A stretch of 11,821 nt of DNA. It comes from Cyanothece sp. UBA12306. GTDB lineage: Bacteria; Cyanobacteriota; Cyanobacteriia; Cyanobacteriales; Microcystaceae. This document shows, piece after piece, positions 1 to 6,352 of this stretch (its first letter is position 1; every line of letters begins with the position of its first letter). The notes below the pieces were generated by a model, which saw only the letters and a list, made by a program, of their open reading frames with translations, was not told the DNA's origin and ran no database searches. The stretch lies in the NCBI GenBank assembly GCA_003448685.1, contig DLXW01000118.1, positions 1-11,821 of the forward strand, read 5' to 3'. The translations under genes and the position numbers were made by a program.

Positions 1-1
1 T

Positions 2-388
2 GATATCGATAACTTCCCCTGTGAAGACCTACGCACCATCGATCAGCTTTGGGTTAAATACAGCAACGGTAAATTTGGCTTTAGCGTTCAGAAAAAAATC
101 TACATTGATGAACTTGGAGGCACAAAAGACTATAATCAAGAAATCTGGTACAAGTTCTGCGATCTCGTAGGTTGGAGAAAAGGAGGAAACTATATGAATT
201 ATAGTAATCTCACCTTTAAATTACGAGACACTACACCCGTAGGACACCTTCCGATTTGTAGATTTCCGATTCCGGTACATTTGTTCCATTTGTTGCGTTG
301 CGTGCTACCGGGTTCTACGGGTTCTACATGGGTAAGTTTTTTGGGGTTGTGGGTGGTGGGGTCTCTTTTCTCGCGTACAGACTTGTAA
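2..388 (+). CDS. GUN4-domain protein, C-terminal part (5' end outside window)
   Basis: The frame is open from the left edge to TAA at 386-388, giving 128 residues. The segment FPCEDLRTIDQLWVKYSNGK, then FGFSVQKKIY, then LGGTKDYNQEIWYKFCDLVGW, and YSNLTFKL followed by GHLP, is the second half of a GUN4 domain. GUN4 binds tetrapyrroles; the stand-alone form activates Mg-chelatase in chlorophyll synthesis. Many cyanobacteria also carry GUN4 domains at the C-terminus of multidomain kinase, caspase-like or other regulatory proteins. Which type this is cannot be told, because the N-terminus is missing. After GHLP the tail becomes hydrophobic and repeat-rich. The family-like ending (SFLAYRLVTC) is found in another frame at 364-393, which suggests a frameshift between about 260 and 360. 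The domain call is firm; the natural C-terminus is uncertain. Confidence 0.85.
   Translation, partial: DIDNFPCEDLRTIDQLWVKYSNGKFGFSVQKKIYIDELGGTKDYNQEIWYKFCDLVGWRKGGNYMNYSNLTFKLRDTTPVGHLPICRFPIPVHLFHLLRCVLPGSTGSTWVSFLGLWVVGSLFSRTDL
310..327 (+). repeat. 9-bp tandem duplication in the GUN4 gene tail
   Basis: GGGTTCTAC occurs twice in tandem (310-318 and 319-327). It lies just after another short direct repeat, CATTTGTT at 279-286 and 287-294. The duplications are in the part of the gene where the reading frame appears to diverge from the GUN4 family, so slippage at these repeats is a plausible cause of the altered tail. Confidence 0.6.
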
Positions 389-564
389 CCTGTAGTGCGA
401 CTCGTTGACTAGAAATCAGCCTTGTTTTTTGATTAAATAAGGTTTGAGGGATTAGTCGCTGGAAAAATAAGGGTAAGATAACAATAGCTTTCTTTTAATA
501 CCATGATAACTTAATTAGCTTGTTGGTGAGAAGAAAAATTTATGTTTTTTAGTAGCCCTAAAAT

Positions 565-626
565 GATGGGTTACGACAGATTTTTAAATTCAAGTCCTAA
601 CAAAGATTATCGTCGTCTAACCCATC
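565..626. repeat. Inverted-repeat element, MITE-like (copy A)
   Basis: The left arm GATGGGTTACGACA (565-578) is nearly the reverse complement of the right arm CGTCGTCTAACCCATC (611-626), with a centre of about 32 bp. Ends of the form GATGGGTTA...TAACCCATC are typical of small non-coding inverted-repeat elements (MITE-like) that are numerous in cyanobacterial genomes. GTAG near 552-555 and CTAC at 627-630 may extend the arms outwards. No transposase is present. No clear target-site duplication was identified. Confidence 0.6.
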
Positions 627-687
627 CTACTGGACTTGGATTCTAGCATTTTTATCAAGCAATACTTTAGTCATACAAATCGATTAA

Positions 688-754
688 GGTGAGTTAGGTA
701 CAGGGTTGACTTATGGGAAAAATCAAGAAGTTTTGCTCTGTACCTTAACCCACC
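688..754. repeat. Inverted-repeat element, MITE-like (copy B)
   Basis: The left arm GGTGAGTTAGGTACAG (688-703) pairs with the right arm CTGTACCTTAACCCACC (738-754), with one mismatch and one single-base gap. The unpaired centre is about 34 bp. Arm ends of the GGTGGGTTA/TAACCCACC type resemble copy A 60 bp to the left, but the centres differ, so the two are related in type rather than direct duplicates. As RNA either strand would fold into a long hairpin. The element could therefore also act as a bidirectional terminator for the gene ends on either side. Confidence 0.55.
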
Positions 755-806
755 GAATTAAGTATTGTCATCGATTATACATTTTGTCCAAAGTGATGGA
801 GTCTTT

Positions 807-1145
807 TTAGTCTTCATCACGAGCAGGGAAAGCTTCTTCAATTTGCCATAAACTTTCTTTGCTTTCGATGAACCAACTGCGAGTTTCTGGAATTAATTGC
901 TCCCAAATGAGATCAATGGGAACATGGGGGGAAGAATATTGATACTTTTGCCCTAATTTTTCTAAATTTCCGGCAACACTATCTGAGATACCAAAGTAAG
1001 ACCAGTCAACTTCTAATTTAAGTCCAGCAACACCTCCAGTTGGATCAAAGATTAATTGTGCTGCTCTAACTAAATCAGCAAAGTGTCTGGGTTTGAGTCC
1101 CGTAAGTTGCTGAATTTCCATGGCTCGGTTATTTGTTCGCTTCAT
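807..1145 (-). CDS. Conserved small protein of unknown function, probably cyanobacterial
   Basis: 112 residues if translation starts at ATG 1145. This start has AAGG five bases upstream. The longer ATG at 1160 has no Shine-Dalgarno sequence, and a third candidate at 1121 begins MEIQQLTGLKPRHF. I recall similar proteins as widespread in cyanobacteria but cannot attach a function. The sequence is soluble and acidic, with no signal peptide or membrane segment. It has a Trp/Phe-rich middle (DWSYFGISD) and an acidic C-terminus ending in ARDED. The compact, regular composition and absence of low-complexity sequence suggest a real folded protein. It stands alone on the minus strand; its 3' end faces the MITE-like elements. 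Confidence 0.75.
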   Translation of the reverse strand: MKRTNNRAMEIQQLTGLKPRHFADLVRAAQLIFDPTGGVAGLKLEVDWSYFGISDSVAGNLEKLGQKYQYSSPHVPIDLIWEQLIPETRSWFIESKESLWQIEEAFPARDED

Positions 1146-1472
1146 ATCAACCTTATGCACATACAGTTATATATTGATTTAAACCGACAAGGGGACAAAA
1201 ATCAATCCCACTAATTGAATCTTCAGATTTTGGCCGCAAGAAACTGCAAGGTATTTTTTAATACTGTGAATATGATAAAATGGATGGACTTTTTAACGGC
1301 TGTTAGTGGAGCGAACAGGGGTTTTAACCCGATATATCTGGGGTACAATCTTCTATTAGAATCTATGCTTTTCAACGTATGGAGACTTCAACTCCTAGTT
1401 CATCTAGACAAATTGCTCGAATTCCCTTAGTCAAACGGATTAGCTAGATCTTTGTTGTAGAGGGGTATCATT
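1146..1472. other. Divergent intergenic region with possible promoter and short leader frame
   Basis: About 330 bp between the starts of the small minus-strand gene and the SRPBCC gene, so it must hold promoters in both directions. On the plus strand TACAAT (1344-1349) is a good -10 candidate, but the -35 (TTTTAA near 1322) is poor. Just upstream GGGTT-TT-AACCC forms a small hairpin ending at 1330. Downstream of the -10 lies an ATG frame at 1379-1447 encoding 22 residues (METSTPSSSRQIARIPLVKR and two more). It is rich in Ser/Thr then basic and ends 25 bp before the SRPBCC start. It could be a leader peptide or chance. A longer plus-strand frame at 1215-1430 looks unlike a protein and is not called. 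Confidence 0.4.
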
Positions 1473-1958
1473 GTGATCCTAAATTTTTCTTGTAAATTAA
1501 TGGCCACTAAAGGTAAGCTCTGGTGCGCCTTTTCCCTCTACAAAAGGTATCGTGTAGTAAGTAGAGCTCCTGTAGATGTTCTTTGGCAAAAATTAATTAA
1601 TTTAGCTGATGTATCTTGGCATCCTCTGTTTTCTCAAGCGAATGTTCCCTTGGGACTGATAGCGAAACCTGGTTTAATTTATCAGGTGGTGACTCGTCTA
1701 ACTCCTATTCCCATTCGTGTGTTTGTTGAAAATGTTAGGCCAGGAGAATTATTAAGTTTACGGGTTTTGGCTATTCCAGGGATGGAACAAAAAATTACTT
1801 ATCAGGTAGAATCAACTCTTTGTGGCTCTTATATTTCCTATTCTGTAACTTTACGGGGATGGTTATCTCCGTTGATTTGGTGGCTGATTAAACCCTATTC
1901 TGACTGTGTTGCCTCAGAATTAGCTAGTGCGGCTGAAAGATTAGGTGTGGGGAGTTAA
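1473..1958 (+). CDS. SRPBCC-family protein (START/Bet v1-like ligand-binding fold)
   Basis: 161 residues from a GTG start. AGAGGGG lies 7 bases upstream, which favours GTG 1473 over the internal ATG at 1500, which has no ribosome site. The pattern fits SRPBCC/polyketide-cyclase-like proteins. A strand starts with VVSRAPVDVLWQKLINLADV near residues 28-47, followed by WHPLF. There is then a run of alternating strands (GLIYQVVTRLTPIPIRVFVE, then LLSLRVLAIPG, then KITYQVES, then SYISYSVTLRG). A long C-terminal helix follows (WWLIKPYSDCVASELASAAE, about 135-155). The fold makes a deep hydrophobic pocket used for lipids or small molecules; the ligand here is unknown. No catalytic residues are evident. 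It is convergent with the secreted protein gene to the right and seems to be a single-gene unit. Confidence 0.7.
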   Translation: MILNFSCKLMATKGKLWCAFSLYKRYRVVSRAPVDVLWQKLINLADVSWHPLFSQANVPLGLIAKPGLIYQVVTRLTPIPIRVFVENVRPGELLSLRVLAIPGMEQKITYQVESTLCGSYISYSVTLRGWLSPLIWWLIKPYSDCVASELASAAERLGVGS

Positions 1959-2018
1959 GAGTTGACATAGCCTCGGAGCCACCTGCCTTCTGCTATAATT
2001 CCCTGACTCCAAACAAAA

Positions 2019-2726
2019 TTACCATTGTCTGTTGCTTAAATTATTTGAGCGCAAAGTGAGATTTGATTGCAAGGTAATAGTCAAGTCTTGGTTAGGATCG
2101 ATAGAAATAACTTCGGTTTCACCTCCTCCTATAATTCCCGCTTCGGGTAAACCCCAACCAGCTAGAGTTCCTACCGCAGCACCAGCCAAAACTTCTAAGG
2201 CATCAATGCGGCGATCGCCTGTTGTTCCTGCAATAATAGCAGCAGCAGCAGAACCGGCTAAGGTTCCCCCTAAAATTTCTTCTACACTCGCTCCTTCATT
2301 AATGGTTTCAGTGCTTGTTACTACGTTAGAACTGGCATAAAGGGGATAAGCTTGTTCATTAATCATAATTTCTTGAGCAACAAATTGCGCTCCTCCATTA
2401 GCTGGCTGAATTTGACCTACCACTTTACTACCTGCGGGAACTAAGATATCTCCGTAGCTGTTTTTGATATTAGCTGCTGTTTCTAGGGTGACAGCTAAAC
2501 TTTCTTCATTGGTGACTAGAATTTTTTCTGCGTTTGAATGTCTGAGGGGAATTCGAGTTCCAGAGGGAATAACGATATTATTAGAAATGCGTCTGGGGTT
2601 AGTTTCAGGTGGTAACAATTGAGCCGCAGCAGGTTTAAGAGAATATATAGGAGCTACTCCTGTTATTCCCATCAATATCGCGATCGCTGTATAAATCCCA
2701 GATTTACTATAATTCAATTTCGACAT
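2019..2726 (-). CDS. Secreted glycine-zipper protein, VirB10/TrbI-like beta region, function unknown
   Basis: 235 residues from ATG 2726, chosen because AAGGAG lies 7 bases upstream. A longer frame from 2771 lacks this signal. The N-terminus is a clear Sec signal peptide: a basic start, a hydrophobic core (IYTAIAILMGITGVAPIY) and AAA|Q as the probable cleavage site at 35/36. The mature part has IPSGTRIPLR and ILVPAGSKVVGQI, a strand pattern reminiscent of the beta domain of VirB10/TrbI-type proteins. It is followed by a Gly/Ala-rich glycine-zipper-like stretch (LGGTLAGSAAAAIIAG, then AGAAVGTLAGWG) that could insert in or lie against a membrane. Periplasmic or outer-membrane location is inferred. 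No conjugation genes are nearby, so the VirB10 resemblance is structural only. Confidence 0.65.
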   Translation of the reverse strand: MSKLNYSKSGIYTAIAILMGITGVAPIYSLKPAAAQLLPPETNPRRISNNIVIPSGTRIPLRHSNAEKILVTNEESLAVTLETAANIKNSYGDILVPAGSKVVGQIQPANGGAQFVAQEIMINEQAYPLYASSNVVTSTETINEGASVEEILGGTLAGSAAAAIIAGTTGDRRIDALEVLAGAAVGTLAGWGLPEAGIIGGGETEVISIDPNQDLTITLQSNLTLRSNNLSNRQW

Positions 2727-3015
2727 AATTAGTCTCCTTGCGACTCTTGCAGTAAACAGGGTATTTTTCACCCCTCACTCTATTTCTATCCTAGCTCTAC
2801 TCAATAGGAGATGTCAGTCCCAAAAATAGAAAATTTTGTCCTTGAGTTAAGTAGAAAAAAGTGGAATTTGTCGAAGTTACAGACTTGTCTGATTGGTCTT
2901 TTGTTCCCCAGTTAAGTCAAAATTCTACCCCCATTGTTGAGTTTGAATAAAAACTGAAAAAAAACCTAGACACTTGCTCTCAATCAAGGGATTAATAATT
3001 TTTATTGCTGATACC
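2727..3015. other. Intergenic region with possible small ORF remnant
   Basis: 289 bp. A plus-strand frame at 2861-2950 starts at GTG directly after an in-frame TAG and encodes 29 residues (MEFVEVTDLSDWSFVPQLSQ, then NSTPIVEFE). Its composition is more protein-like than random AT-rich DNA would give, so it may be a tiny gene or the 3' remnant of one. No Shine-Dalgarno sequence is seen. On the minus strand, TTGAGT (2799-2804) and TAGAGT (2777-2782), 16 bp apart, could be the promoter of the secreted protein gene; this is weak. Nothing else was recognised. Confidence 0.3.
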
Positions 3016-3585
3016 TCATTTGGATTTTTTAATAGTATATAATTTTGAAATTTTACGTAGTTTTAGTTGATTGTATACTTCTTCTAAACCTTCTAAAGCA
3101 TTGCCACAAGCATCGTACATTCTAATAGGAGTATAAATTTTAGGATTTTCTAAGTTATTGTAGCGACCATAACTGCCGTCAGTTTCTTTTTTAATATATT
3201 CTGGAGTTTCTAGATCTACATTACTGTTGAATAATTTCCAGACATTTAACTGATCAGATTTTTCACAAGTTAAAAAAGAATTATTAAATGTCCAATAATA
3301 AAGCAGCCACCAGCCATACCATTTTGATAATGTCAAAGCAGCAATACCTTGATCGTAATAAATTTTTTTATTTAGGATCAGATATTGAAATATTTCTGCT
3401 TGTCCAGGCACATCATTCAAATAATATATTCCGCTAACACCATCATCTGTTTCAAAATCCGTATTTTGTTGATAGAGTTCTAATAAATTAGCTAAACTAT
3501 CTTCAACATTATTAACCTTTACATTTGACCAGACATACAATGTAATTAAAACTAATAGTAGACTAACAACAATTAGATAAATCAT
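3016..3585 (-). CDS. Membrane-anchored protein of unknown function
   Basis: 189 residues. The N-terminus is one hydrophobic segment (MIYLIVVSLLLVLITLYVW, residues 1-19) with no cleavage motif, so it is probably a single-pass membrane anchor. The rest is rich in Tyr, Trp, Asn and Leu (KWYGWWLLYYWTFNNSF near residues 88-104). It continues with a charged C-terminal half ending in basic residues (LRKISKLYTIKKSK). I do not recognise the family. The gene is markedly AT-rich compared with its neighbours and has the look of accessory or recently acquired DNA. A TATAAT box lies 18-23 bp upstream of the start codon, so it probably has its own promoter rather than depending on truB, which ends 86 bp upstream. 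Confidence 0.6.
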   Translation of the reverse strand: MIYLIVVSLLLVLITLYVWSNVKVNNVEDSLANLLELYQQNTDFETDDGVSGIYYLNDVPGQAEIFQYLILNKKIYYDQGIAALTLSKWYGWWLLYYWTFNNSFLTCEKSDQLNVWKLFNSNVDLETPEYIKKETDGSYGRYNNLENPKIYTPIRMYDACGNALEGLEEVYNQLKLRKISKLYTIKKSK

Positions 3586-3603
3586 AAAACTAAAATCACT
3601 CGT

Positions 3604-3632
3604 ATTATATTAGAGTTTAATCGATTTTTTAC
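3604..3632 (-). promoter_or_regulatory. Candidate promoter of the membrane-anchored protein gene
   Basis: Reading the minus strand, a perfect TATAAT lies at 3609-3604. About 17 bp upstream the only candidate -35 is GTAAAA at 3632-3627, which is poor. The -10 is 18 bp from the ATG, so the transcript would have a very short leader of roughly 10 bases. The -10 match is good, but such hexamers are common in AT-rich DNA. Confidence 0.35.
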
Positions 3633-3646
3633 AGCTTTTTTAATTC

Positions 3647-3672
3647 AGTATAACAGGTTATACTTAACCTGT
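3647..3672 (-). terminator. Two overlapping hairpins at the end of truB
   Basis: Two perfect inverted repeats share bases. AGTATAAC-AG-GTTATACT spans 3647-3664. ACAGGTTA-TACT-TAACCTGT spans 3653-3672 and reaches into the truB stop codon (TGA, 3674-3672). Only one can form at a time. On the minus strand either would sit right at the end of the truB message, as expected for a terminator. The following bases are A/T-rich but lack an immediate run of U, so termination strength is doubtful. Confidence 0.45.
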
Positions 3673-4562
3673 CATGCTAAAACGATTTTAGGACTCAAAA
3701 CCTGATAAGTCTGAGTTTTAGTCAGTTTACCTATTCCGATCAAATTTCCCCCTTCTTGATGCACTCTAACGAAATCAGAACCCGTCAACAAAGATAAATC
3801 TTGAGCAATTCTTTGTCCATGAAACCACCGCTTAGTATCCGTTTCTGATAAAGTAATTTGAGGCAAATGTTGTAAAGTAAGATCAGGAGAAATTAAAGAA
3901 AAAGTACCCTGTTCAATCTCTAGTTTCAATTGTTCTAAAGTAATACTATCTGATAGCTTCATGCCACAACTTTCAGTACGAATTAAACTAGCTAGAGTAC
4001 CACCTAAATTAAGCATAGCTCCTAAATCACGAGCGATCGCCCTAATATAAGTTCCCGCACCACAAAAAATATCAATTTCTAACTCAGGAAAGTCTCCAGA
4101 ATACCAATTAATAACCTTAATTTCGTCAATTCTGACATTCCTTGTCGGAACATCAACATTTTCTCCCTTTCTTGCCAAATCATACAACCTTTGGCCGTCT
4201 TTTTGGATGGCACTATACATCGGAGGAATTTGTGGAATTGTCCCAATAAATTGTCTTAATAGGGGTTCAACCTGTTCTAAGGTTAAATTAGGTGCAACTT
4301 GGGAACTAATCACTTCCCCCTCAAGATCATCTGTGGTAGTTTGTACCCCTAAGCGGATTTTAGCGCGATAAGCTTTTTTTTCTGGTAAAAATGCCAAAAG
4401 ACGGGTTGCTGACCCCACAGCAATGGGTAAAACCCCTGTTGCTAAGGGATCTAAGGTTCCCCCATGGCCAACTTTTTTTAACTTGAGAATCTTTCTTACC
4501 CTGGCCACACAATCATGGGAGGTGATACCCGATGGTTTATTTAAGGCAATAAATCCAAACAT
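3672..4562 (-). CDS. truB: tRNA pseudouridine(55) synthase TruB
   Basis: 296 residues, normal for the family. TruB isomerises U55 of tRNA to pseudouridine in the T-loop. The N-terminal signature LNKPSGITSHD (residues 7-17) is followed by the catalytic motif GHGGTLDPLATGVLPIAVG. D38 is the conserved nucleophilic aspartate, and KAYRA contains the conserved Tyr (Y65). The motif CGAGTYIRAIARDLG near residue 170 is the usual second half of the active site. The C-terminal 50 residues (FHGQRIAQDL...GIGKL) match the small C-terminal RNA-binding extension of bacterial TruB. AGGA lies 4 bases before the ATG. The start codon is only 10 bp from that of the oppositely directed chorismate lyase gene, so the promoter probably lies inside that gene. 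Confidence 0.96.
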   Translation of the reverse strand: MFGFIALNKPSGITSHDCVARVRKILKLKKVGHGGTLDPLATGVLPIAVGSATRLLAFLPEKKAYRAKIRLGVQTTTDDLEGEVISSQVAPNLTLEQVEPLLRQFIGTIPQIPPMYSAIQKDGQRLYDLARKGENVDVPTRNVRIDEIKVINWYSGDFPELEIDIFCGAGTYIRAIARDLGAMLNLGGTLASLIRTESCGMKLSDSITLEQLKLEIEQGTFSLISPDLTLQHLPQITLSETDTKRWFHGQRIAQDLSLLTGSDFVRVHQEGGNLIGIGKLTKTQTYQVLSPKIVLA

Positions 4563-4572
4563 TAGATCCTAA

Positions 4573-5232
4573 ATGGTGGAGTTTTGTTATCATGAGATTA
4601 AGGATTATGAAGTTTTATTAAAAACCGTGGTAGCAACGTTGAAATCTCATCACAGTACAACTTTAGCCCATTCCTGGCACACCCTAGATCTAATCTGGGA
4701 GGGTGGGGAAGACATAGTTAAGCAAGGACTTCCCCATGATCAATTATCCCCTGCTTGGCAAATTTTATTATTAGGGGATGGTTCACCGACGCGCCATTTA
4801 CAACTACTAACCACGGAAAAAACAGAAGTTGATCTTATTGATATGTCCCCCATTGGTGAGGATGAAGATGGGGCCCCCCAGCAAATTCAAAGTATCTCTG
4901 AACCTCGTTTAAGACGACAGGTTTGGTTAAGAACAGCATCAGGTCAAAGACTTGCTTATGCCACCTCTTGGTGGGATGCTAATCATGTGGATGAGTATCT
5001 ACAAAATCGTTCTCTTCCGATCTGGGACAGTCTATCACGGTTACATACAGAATTATACCGCGATATTCAAGGGATTTATTTTGGTAATTCTGCTGCATTA
5101 GAAGACGCTTTTCAAGAAAAAGGGCCTTTTTGGGGAAGACATTATTTATTTTGGCACGATCGCAAACCTCTAACCCTAATTTATGAAGTCTTTTCTCCCT
5201 ATTTACGCAAGTATTTAGGGCCTTTGAGTTAA
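4573..5232 (+). CDS. Chorismate lyase (cyanobacterial DUF98/Ycf21 type)
   Basis: 219 residues. Chorismate lyase converts chorismate to 4-hydroxybenzoate and pyruvate, the first step toward plastoquinone head groups in cyanobacteria. The sequence carries the family blocks LSPAWQILLLGDGSPTRHLQ (about 58-77), EVDLIDMSPIG (85-95), PRLRRQVWLRTASGQRLAYA (111-130), then SLPIWDSL, ELYRDIQGIYFG and GPFWGRHYLFW. It ends with LTLIYEVFSPYL; E205 is the likely counterpart of the catalytic Glu of UbiC. The blocks after residue 33 are well conserved, whereas the first 20-30 residues look variable. The ATG at 4573 has no Shine-Dalgarno sequence, and GTG 4627 is an alternative start. The gene is divergent from truB with a 10-bp gap and convergent with the DHH gene. 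Assignment rests on remembered family motifs. Confidence 0.88.
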   Translation: MVEFCYHEIKDYEVLLKTVVATLKSHHSTTLAHSWHTLDLIWEGGEDIVKQGLPHDQLSPAWQILLLGDGSPTRHLQLLTTEKTEVDLIDMSPIGEDEDGAPQQIQSISEPRLRRQVWLRTASGQRLAYATSWWDANHVDEYLQNRSLPIWDSLSRLHTELYRDIQGIYFGNSAALEDAFQEKGPFWGRHYLFWHDRKPLTLIYEVFSPYLRKYLGPLS

Positions 5233-5253
5233 TCAATCTTGAAACCATATAGA

Positions 5254-5287
5254 AGTTTTTAAAAACTCAAGTTAGTTTTTAAAAACT
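5254..5287. terminator. Tandem pair of identical 14-bp palindromes between convergent genes
   Basis: AGTTTTTAAAAACT, a perfect palindrome, occurs at 5254-5267 and again at 5274-5287, separated by 6 bp (20-bp period). It lies between the ends of the chorismate lyase and DHH genes. On either strand the transcript would contain hairpin-capable sequence rich in U, so a bidirectional terminator is the simplest reading. The 20-bp period (about two helical turns) would also suit a dimeric DNA-binding protein. Confidence 0.5.
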
Positions 5288-5350
5288 GATTCACTCTTTC
5301 AAAAACAAAATCCCTTTAAGCTAAGATCAATCCAGGGGAAAACTATTGAA

Positions 5351-6352
5351 CTAAGCATGAATAACCTTATCTTCAGGGTTAACCAGTTTGAGGAGTTTTT
5401 GCTTGATTTGAGCGTCAAAGACTTCCCATTTGAGCTTAGTATATTCAGTATTATCGTTAGTTCCTCCCAGGAAACCGATGGGAATTTCAAAACCTCCGGC
5501 CATTTCCCTACCTCCCCCATAGTAACGCCCTTGACTATCCTTCCCTAAAGCTTCTTTGAGAAATTCATCGGGATCGAGAGTTAATTTATTAGTTCTCAGA
5601 GAACCTATCACAAATTCGAGATCGTTATTTTGATCGTGGATGATCCCATAAACAACGGCTGTATGGATATTTTCTTCTGTTACTAAAAAGTCTGCCGCTT
5701 GGGGGATAGCATCTCGATCTTCATACCTTAGATAACCCACCCCAGAAATAGAGAAATTGTTTTGAATCTGACGATTTTTTAGGGATCTTTCGATAATATC
5801 CATCACCCGACGCGATCGCGCTGATTGTAACACGGCATTGAGTAATTGAGCATCATAGATCCTAGATAAATAAGCCGCTGCGAGTAAATCTTGTTCTTGG
5901 GCTTGGAGTAAATTATTAGTATCTGAACGAATACCGTGCATCAAAGCAGTGGCACATTTAACGTGGACATTGTTACTACCATTAAAATCCAGGAGTCCTG
6001 CTTGAAGGTATTGGGTAATAATGGTCGCTGTTGCCCTAATTTGGGGGCGTAAATCCAAAAACTCCGCTTTAATATCTCCCTGTTTGCTATGGTGATCAAT
6101 AACAACTACGATGGGAATTCTCGCCTGTTTGACCAAAGGCATTAATTGACTGGTATTTCCTTGACTATCGACCAACACACAGCTTTGATAGATGGAAAGA
6201 TCTCGTTCTTTGAGGGTATTAACACTCCAACGTTTAGCCGGTAGTCCCGTTAGCTTGACCAAGGCAATATTTTCTTGATGAGATAGGGTTCCTGCATAAA
6301 CGATATCACATTGGGAACAAAGACATTTTAAGGAGTTGTAGATAATAAGCGG
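5351..6352 (-). pseudogene. DHH/DHHA1 phosphoesterase (NrnA-like), 5'-truncated
   Basis: The frame is open from an upstream in-frame stop (6355-6353) to 5351. The first usable start is TTG 6262, giving 303 residues. Family similarity clearly extends upstream of that TTG: the preceding 30 codons include CDIVYAGTLSHQENIA, conserved in cyanobacterial DHH proteins. Retained motifs, numbered from the TTG, are VLVDSQ (D32), IDHHSKQ (DHH 56-58), GIRSDTN (D114) and the DHHA1 glycine motif GGGREMAGGFEIP (249-261). The N-terminal DxDA motif (DPDALSS in relatives), which supplies metal-binding aspartates, is absent in all frames upstream. The family hydrolyses short oligonucleotides or 3'-phosphoadenosine 5'-phosphate. 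Without motif I the product should be inactive, so this is probably a pseudogene. There is no internal stop, so decay is recent or a truncated product is kept. Confidence 0.8.

Larger units (their letters stand above)
389..806. other. Repeat-rich intergenic spacer
   Basis: 418 bp without a convincing gene. It holds two short inverted-repeat elements, listed separately at 565-626 and 688-754. The alternative GUN4 frame runs through its first bases to TGA at 406-408. An ATG-initiated frame at 542-646 (34 codons) passes straight through the first inverted-repeat element, so it is probably chance. The remainder (410-560) is AT-rich with no recognised signal. The gene to the right ends at 807 on the minus strand, so the spacer lies between two gene 3' ends, a typical place for small insertions to be tolerated. 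Confidence 0.55.

Noticed and set aside
542..646. ATG frame of 34 codons
   Set aside because: Runs across the whole inverted-repeat element at 565-626, so it is most likely chance reading of a non-coding repeat.
1215..1430. Plus-strand frame of 71 codons
   Set aside because: No ribosome site, no protein-like pattern, and it overlaps the probable promoter region of the SRPBCC gene.
2032..2340. Plus-strand frame of 102 codons, Ala/Pro-rich
   Set aside because: Antisense to the Gly/Ala-rich part of the secreted protein gene; its composition is the mirror of those codons.
2019..2726. Conjugation (VirB10/TrbI) gene
   Set aside because: Only the strand pattern resembles that family; there is no proline-rich linker and no other transfer gene in the window.
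4979..5248. Minus-strand frame of 89 codons
   Set aside because: Lies antisense to the conserved C-terminal half of the chorismate lyase gene.
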